Below, one piece after another: positions 35,073 through 39,268 of a stretch of 39,268 nucleotides of DNA. Position 1 is the stretch's first letter, and every line of letters begins with the position of its first letter. The position numbers were made by a program, and so were the translations under genes. The notes beneath the pieces were generated by a model. The model had not been told where the DNA came from. It searched no databases and saw nothing but the letters and a program-made list of their open reading frames with translations. This DNA comes from CAZJWR01 sp964549765 (GTDB lineage Bacteria > Zixibacteria > MSB-5A5 > GN15 > JAAZOE01): contig CAZJWR010000037.1 of the NCBI GenBank assembly GCA_964549765.1, positions 1 to 39,268 on the forward strand, in the 5' to 3' direction.

Positions 35073-35104
35073 CTTATCCCACAGCAAAGCTGTGGGGCAC
35101 CCGG
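35073..35104 (-). repeat. Hairpin repeat, family A, copy 4 (inverted)
   Basis: On the minus strand: CCGGGTGCCCCACAGC, TTT, GCTGTGGGATAAG; same shell as the copies at 1674 and 3434, in the opposite orientation, 140 bases before the cupin gene. Confidence 0.75.
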
Positions 35105-35245
35105 CCGTATTATGTCCATAATCAAGGGCATTTCGCCCGAGCCGTCCGCCCGGAATTTGGATTTGCGAGACGGCTACGTCCAGACAACTGTGGGGCATGA
35201 AGGTGCGCCTGCAAAGGAAAACATGACTTAAGGAGAAATAACACC

Positions 35246-35617
35246 ATGAAGCTGCGAAAAGAAGAATTACCGGTCGCGTTGGAAATGCCGGTCGCGACAT
35301 TTCGCGTGGGCGAATGGGACGATACGTCGGTGGCATATGTCACGTTGAAAGCCGGCGCGGATGCCACCCCGCTGTTGGAGGGACTCCCCGGCGACCTCTG
35401 CCAGTGTCCTCATTGGGGCTATATGCTCACCGGGGCAATCCATCTCCGGTACAGCGACGGCAAGGAAGAAGTGTGCCGGGCGGGCGAAATGTTCTATTGG
35501 CCGGCCGGGCATACGGTCTGGGTCGAAGAAGACACCTCCTTCGTGGAATTCAGCCCCCGGAAGGAATTAAAGAAAGTCTACGATCATATCGGCAAGAAAG
35601 TCGAATCAATGGCCTAA
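35246..35617 (+). CDS. Small cupin-fold protein
   Basis: 123 residues; AAGGAG lies ten bases before the ATG. The centre reads as a cupin barrel: CPHWGYMLTGAIHLRYSDG (about 54-72), then the turn VCRAGEMFYWPAGHTVWVEED (about 77-97). One His of the first motif (CPHWG) and one in the second (AGHTVW) are possible metal ligands, but the full His-His-Glu-His set is not obvious. The C-terminus is helical. It has no signal peptide and stands alone between repeats, with a strong terminator behind it. Substrate unknown. Confidence 0.75.
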   Translation: MKLRKEELPVALEMPVATFRVGEWDDTSVAYVTLKAGADATPLLEGLPGDLCQCPHWGYMLTGAIHLRYSDGKEEVCRAGEMFYWPAGHTVWVEEDTSFVEFSPRKELKKVYDHIGKKVESMA

Positions 35618-35635
35618 GCCCCATCAATCGATCGC

Positions 35636-35665
35636 AAAAGCCCCCGCATCTCCGGGGGCTTTTTT
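35636..35665 (+). terminator. Intrinsic terminator of the cupin gene
   Basis: AAAAGCCCCCG (35636-35646) pairs with CGGGGGCTTTT (35653-35663) around CATCTC, followed by T residues. Confidence 0.9.
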
Positions 35666-35780
35666 ATCGGCAATTGGCGTCCTGAGATAGCGGGGCGGAA
35701 GTCTCCGGCTTCCGGCATCAGTGGCAGGTGTCGGGGGCATCGGCCTAACCTACCTATCCGCATGATACCATGCACTGTAC

Positions 35781-37397
35781 CTAATTTAATTTGAACCCAC
35801 GCCACAAAACGGTATACGGTCCTACCTTACATTGGCACATTACTTCTCGAAATTCGCGGCCTTCAGTCGGTAAGAATTCACGGTGACGCATCCATTCGAT
35901 CAATTCGCTCAATCTATCAACCGATTTTATCTTTTCTGTGAATAAGTATTCATCCACAGCTGGAACCATTTGCTCGACGTCATGACTTGATCCCGCAAAT
36001 TCGCGCATCACAACACATCCAGCAAAAGAAATGTCCGAATGGAAGTTCAAATTGGGAAAGCACCTGTCCCATATTATGTGCGGTTCGCGAATGGCGATCT
36101 CTAATAATTTCCGCACTTGCCTAACACCCTTTCTTTCTCTCTCCGCTCTACTATATTTTTCATGAAGCTCCCCCGCGCCGATCACCCATTTCGTTTCGAC
36201 AATCAGGGCTGAAAGCGAAACCTCATCATAAATTAAAAGATCAATATCCGGGATATCTCCCTTTATTTTGCGGCGAGTCACGTACTTCCATTTTTTTGAA
36301 ATTACTTTACAAATGTCGTTTTGCATTGTGGGTTCCAACAAATCAGATGTTTGGCTATATTCATTTTCATATCTACGCGCAAGTAATTGGCGCAGGTTTC
36401 TCTCATGATTGAGACTCTGATATAAATGTGGCAAAAGCAATATATACTTCCGATTTAAGATTATAAATGGCTGCAGCGCGGGATCACGCTGGGCAAAATC
36501 AAAATCATAAATCATCAACTTATGCATATCTGCCAATTCATTGATTGTGACGTCCTCCAATAGAGTGGCCAATATTTGGAGCCAGTATTCAAACTCATAG
36601 ATTATTACAGAAGGTCGGGTGTTAATTTCCCCTATGTCTTCGTAATTATAACTGAGTACGATTACACATATTGTGGTAATAATATTCCACAATTTGCGGA
36701 AAGATGTTATCTTTATATTCCTAAACTGCCATTCCGCTGGGAGAGTATATGCGCCATTTTCCAGTTGCGCTACGAATTCACAGAAATATGCAATATCGTC
36801 TTTGATGGCAGCTATGTCAAATCTACCCTTTGAATAACGCAATCCTTTGAGTAAACGCATGTAAGTATCGTGGAGGTTTTTATTGGAATTAATATCGCTC
36901 CACACACTTTTCTGACTCGTATATGCCTTCTTTCCTGCGATTATTAGATCGAGAGCATCGTATCGTAATTCTTCGCGGTCACCGGAAAATTCGATTTTGA
37001 ATTCATCGACAATTCTTACTTCGGCATGTTCATGCTTGTACGTCATAAATGCACATTCGATCAAATCATAATCGAGTGCATTTGTAACCAAATCCTTCGC
37101 CTTGCTGAGTCGACCGATATTGATGGTCGAGGGTGGGTTGAATGGCCTACCTTCATTACCTTTAATGCCGTCCTTTGTCATCCAATAAAGGCAATATTTA
37201 AGAGAATATTTAAGCCTATCAAGTATTGCATGCCATTTAAAATTATCATATGGTACCATTTCACGGTTCTCATAACAAATGGATTCATGTGCCTGGCAGA
37301 TGTTCCAGATTCCATAGAATGTTGGTTCTTTCAATGCCGGATGATCATAAATAAATTGGTCGAGCCTTTTTTTAAATTCCCCAACTAATTCGTCCAT
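35781..37397 (-). CDS. Unknown protein with PD-(D/E)XK nuclease-like C-terminal region
   Basis: 538 residues; AGGAGG lies 11 bases before the ATG. Residues 1-340 match nothing I recognise and look helical and aromatic-rich. Residues about 355-410 carry a PD-(D/E)XK pattern: a helix with NDICKVISKKW (360-370), basic KIKGDIPDIDLLIYD with the Pro-Asp at 383-384 and Asp386, and IVETKW with Glu401 and Lys403 after a hydrophobic strand. That is the metal-binding core of many restriction and repair nucleases. The gene is visibly AT-rich (about 35-40% GC by eye) against GC-rich neighbours and is flanked by repeat clusters, which suggests recent transfer. A defence role is possible; no partner gene is adjacent. 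Confidence 0.65.
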   Translation of the reverse strand: MDELVGEFKKRLDQFIYDHPALKEPTFYGIWNICQAHESICYENREMVPYDNFKWHAILDRLKYSLKYCLYWMTKDGIKGNEGRPFNPPSTINIGRLSKAKDLVTNALDYDLIECAFMTYKHEHAEVRIVDEFKIEFSGDREELRYDALDLIIAGKKAYTSQKSVWSDINSNKNLHDTYMRLLKGLRYSKGRFDIAAIKDDIAYFCEFVAQLENGAYTLPAEWQFRNIKITSFRKLWNIITTICVIVLSYNYEDIGEINTRPSVIIYEFEYWLQILATLLEDVTINELADMHKLMIYDFDFAQRDPALQPFIILNRKYILLLPHLYQSLNHERNLRQLLARRYENEYSQTSDLLEPTMQNDICKVISKKWKYVTRRKIKGDIPDIDLLIYDEVSLSALIVETKWVIGAGELHEKYSRAERERKGVRQVRKLLEIAIREPHIIWDRCFPNLNFHSDISFAGCVVMREFAGSSHDVEQMVPAVDEYLFTEKIKSVDRLSELIEWMRHREFLPTEGREFREVMCQCKVGPYTVLWRGFKLN

Positions 37398-37643
37398 TGA
37401 AAGACCCGCCTCCTGATTCGATAATTCACATTCATAGGTAGGAATAATATGATGACATTGTAATTATCGCAAGTAGTTTTATTGACAGATATTTTAGGTC
37501 AAGCGGCGTTCTGTAGATGACGGATGTCCTCGTCAGCCATATGGTGTTGTAGAACAGATATCCTCCGCGGCGAACCAGCTACGTATCTAGATAGGGGCCG
37601 GGGGTACGGGTAAGTCAGAGCTACCAAGGGTCAGGTTTCCGTG

Positions 37644-37670
37644 CGCGGCACATGTCCACATGTGCCCGCG
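37644..37670 (+). repeat. Palindromic hairpin GGCACATGT/ACATGTGCC
   Basis: Nine perfect base pairs around CC (37647-37655 with 37658-37666), extended by a CGC/GCG pair after one bulged base. Confidence 0.65.
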
Positions 37671-37719
37671 GCCCGGCAGATGTGGGCCCGCCTTGGCGGA
37701 CCGGGCACCGATGCCGGGC
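37671..37719 (+). repeat. Nested hairpin
   Basis: Outer arms GCCCGGCA (37671-37678) and TGCCGGGC (37712-37719) enclose GGCCCGCC-TT-GGCGGACC (37685-37702) with one mismatch. The first arm CCGGCAGATG resembles the start of family C. Confidence 0.6.
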
Positions 37720-37744
37720 AGCTCATCGTTTATAATGGGATTAC
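37719..37744 (+). repeat. Degenerate hairpin repeat, family B
   Basis: GCTCATCGTTTATAATGGGATTAC resembles the family B core (CCCATCATTTATGATGGG then TTA) with several changes that weaken the stem. Confidence 0.4.
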
Positions 37745-37813
37745 TTGCTCAAGTTATGCTGTCTTATAACCGCCGCGAATAGCAAACCACGCCTGGAAAA
37801 ATTCGAAGCCTGC

Positions 37814-38890
37814 CTACTTCGTCAAGCCCGCGGCGGCGAGCTGATTGGCCTGCTCGTGCTCGCGGAGACTTTCGATCAACTCATCCAGGCCGCCGTCGAG
37901 AATCGAATTCAGGCGGTACAACGTCAGACCGATACGATGATCGGTGACGCGCCCCTGTGGAAAATTGTAGGTGCGGATTTTGGCCGAGCGGTCGCCGGTT
38001 GATACCATCGACTTGCGCTGGGCGGCGATTTTTTCATCCTGCTCGCGAATAGCCTGGTCCAGCAGACGGGCGCGCAAGACCTTCATCGCCTTGTTCTTGT
38101 TTTTCAACTGGGATTTTTCATCCTGGCAGGTGACGACCAGGCCGGTCGGAAGATGGGTGATGCGCACCGCCGAATCGGTCGTGTTGACCGACTGCCCGCC
38201 GGGGCCGCTGCTGCGATAGACATCTACCTTGAGGTCGGCTTCCTTGATGGTGATATCGACGTCCTCGGCCTCCGGCAGCACCGCCACCGACGCCGCCGAG
38301 GTGTGGATACGTCCCGAACTTTCGGTCACCGGCACGCGCTGGACCCGATGCACGCCCGATTCGAATTTGAGCTTGGAATAGGCGCCGTCGCCGGAGATGC
38401 CGAAGATGATTTCCTTTATGCCGCCCACGCCGGTGGGGCTGACCGACAGCGGTTCGATTTTCCACCCCTGGTCTTCGGCATAGCGGCTGTACATACGGTA
38501 CAGGTCGGCGGCGAACAACGCCGCTTCCTCGCCGCCGGTGCCGGCCCGGATTTCGACGACGACGTCTTTGTCGTCGTTGGGATCGCGCGGCAGGAGCATC
38601 ACCCGCAATTTTTCCTCGATCTCCTCTATGGCGGCCTCGTTTTCCTCGAGTTCGGCCCGGGCCATTTCGACCAGGTCGTTGTCCTCGTCGGCCTCGATGA
38701 TTTCGCGCGCGCCCTCGACGTCCTTGAGCAGTTTGCGATATTTCCGGGCGATCTCGACGATTTCTTCCAGATGCCGCCGTTCCCGCGACAGCGTTTTCAG
38801 GCGGTTCTGGTCCGTGAGCACTTCGGGCTTCATCAGGTCGTCGGAGACTTCCCGGTATCGTTTTTCGAATTTGTCCAGCAGTTCCAGCAT
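37814..38890 (-). CDS. prfA: Peptide chain release factor 1
   Basis: 358 residues, the standard RF1 length; GAGGT lies five bases before the ATG. The tripeptide region has PVT (VPVTESSGRIHTSAAS), which is the PxT codon-reading motif of RF1 rather than the SPF of RF2, so it reads UAA and UAG. The catalytic GGQ is in SSGPGGQSVNTTDSAV (about 230-245). DPNDDKDVVVEIRAGTGGEEA (about 102-122) is also conserved. It lies downstream of the DUF1385 gene, as in many genomes, but prmC, the methylase of the GGQ glutamine, is not directly after it; repeats and the AT-rich nuclease-like gene are there instead. Confidence 0.97.
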   Translation of the reverse strand: MLELLDKFEKRYREVSDDLMKPEVLTDQNRLKTLSRERRHLEEIVEIARKYRKLLKDVEGAREIIEADEDNDLVEMARAELEENEAAIEEIEEKLRVMLLPRDPNDDKDVVVEIRAGTGGEEAALFAADLYRMYSRYAEDQGWKIEPLSVSPTGVGGIKEIIFGISGDGAYSKLKFESGVHRVQRVPVTESSGRIHTSAASVAVLPEAEDVDITIKEADLKVDVYRSSGPGGQSVNTTDSAVRITHLPTGLVVTCQDEKSQLKNKNKAMKVLRARLLDQAIREQDEKIAAQRKSMVSTGDRSAKIRTYNFPQGRVTDHRIGLTLYRLNSILDGGLDELIESLREHEQANQLAAAGLTK

Positions 38891-38983
38891 CGGTTACCTC
38901 GTAAAGGGAATATACCCTGCCATTATGGATACCTCAAGCCGTTTTGCATATGCAAATGGGGGTTGTCGGGACGATGGGCGTCG

Positions 38984-39268
38984 TTAGACAGGCACTCGTT
39001 TGACCAACAGGTTCGACTGATCGATCTTCATGACCGTTTCCAGGGCGACGATAGCGACTTCGAGTTGATCGTAAGACGGTTCGCGGGTAGTGATATTCTG
39101 AATCCAGAGGCCGGGGGAGATCAGGATTTTGGTGATTTTGGAATCGCGCGTCCGTCCGGACAGTTTCAGCAGTTCGTAGGAGGCTCCAGCGACCAGCGGC
39201 AGAAGGGCGAAATGCACGGCGAAACGCGTCAAAAGCGGCGGCGGATGACCGGCCATCAGGGCGAAGAC
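38984..39268 (-). CDS. DUF1385 family membrane protein, C-terminal part (cut by window edge)
   Basis: The frame runs out of the window at 39268, so only the last 94 codons are seen. They match the end of DUF1385 (YqhQ-like) proteins: HFALLPLVAGASYELLKLSG, then SPGLWIQNITTREPSYDQLEVAIVAL, and the final VKRVPV. The family is an integral membrane protein of unclear role, often next to prfA and rpmE. The spacing to prfA is 93 bases on the same strand, consistent with co-transcription. Confidence 0.9.
   Translation of the reverse strand, partial: VFALMAGHPPPLLTRFAVHFALLPLVAGASYELLKLSGRTRDSKITKILISPGLWIQNITTREPSYDQLEVAIVALETVMKIDQSNLLVKRVPV

Larger units (their letters stand above)
34515..35245 (+). 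other. Gene-free repeat-rich region
   Basis: Over 700 bases without a credible gene. It holds a CCCCTCTCCC palindrome, a family A-like hairpin, a GCACCGC/GCGGTGC hairpin and an inverted family A copy, all listed separately. Short open frames here are interrupted and have no family signal. Confidence 0.6.
37398..37813 (+). other. Gene-free region upstream of the nuclease-like gene
   Basis: No gene seen. The AT-rich part (to about 37500) probably holds the promoter of the nuclease-like gene; the GC-rich rest holds three adjacent hairpins (37644-37744). No tRNA or attachment-site duplication was recognised. Confidence 0.5.

Noticed and set aside
35694..35716. CGGAAG/CTTCCG hairpin after the cupin terminator
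   Set aside because: Only six pairs and no second copy recognised in the window; too weak to list as a repeat.
1..39268. CRISPR array, insertion sequence or prophage
   Set aside because: No regularly spaced direct repeats, transposase, integrase or phage structural genes were seen.

Overview
The window looks like a chromosomal segment of a Gram-negative bacterium of the FCB assemblage, possibly an uncultured lineage such as Zixibacteria or a relative. This is an inference. It rests on a DUF2723 membrane protein, a PorV/PorQ-type outer-membrane protein beside a secreted protein with a FlgD/T9SS-like C-terminal domain, a TonB-dependent receptor with a carboxypeptidase-like N-domain, a DUF4175/DUF4159 pair, and a GC-rich genome with Shine-Dalgarno starts. 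No tRNA, rRNA, CRISPR array, transposase or prophage gene was seen.

Layout. 1-4.5 kb is an accessory zone: a cut ORF, a DUF2283 protein, a methyltransferase-like protein, a tandem retropepsin-like secreted protein and a Ycf48/BNR-like protein. Small hairpin repeats sit at the 3' ends of several of these genes. 4.7-8.5 kb is a tight + strand operon, ftsE-ftsX-envC-like-holB; the FtsE has lost every catalytic motif except Walker A. 8.5-11.5 kb (-) is a DUF2723 glycosyltransferase-like protein with a TPR tail, divergent from a small membrane protein. 12-18.6 kb (-) encodes a TPR lipoprotein-like or periplasmic protein, a giant DUF4175 protein, a DUF4159 protein and a membrane protein. 18.7-20.1 kb (-) is a CDF metal transporter with an enlarged cytosolic part. 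20.2-25.3 kb (-) is a five-gene overlapping signalling operon: ABC-type substrate-binding protein, membrane histidine kinase, two single-domain receivers, and a receiver-GAF-kinase hybrid, with no transporter genes.

25.7-32 kb (+) is a surface operon (TonB receptor, large secreted protein, PorV/PorQ-like protein) closed by a clear terminator. It is followed by a short flagellin-like gene behind a good sigma-54-type promoter, ribosomal protein L28 (-), and a TGS-domain GTPase (+). 34.5-37.8 kb is a second accessory zone: repeat debris, a cupin gene, a visibly AT-rich gene encoding a PD-(D/E)XK nuclease-like protein, and another hairpin cluster. The window ends with prfA and the 3' part of a DUF1385 gene (-), a conserved neighbourhood.

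The strongest unusual signals are: (1) an apparently ATPase-dead FtsE coupled to FtsX and a non-catalytic LytM protein; (2) a substrate-binding-protein/phosphorelay operon without a transporter; (3) a dispersed hairpin repeat family that keeps its shell but changes its stem with compensating arms, placed at gene ends; (4) an isolated mini-flagellin with its own sigma-54-like promoter; (5) an AT-rich PD-(D/E)XK gene between repeat clusters.
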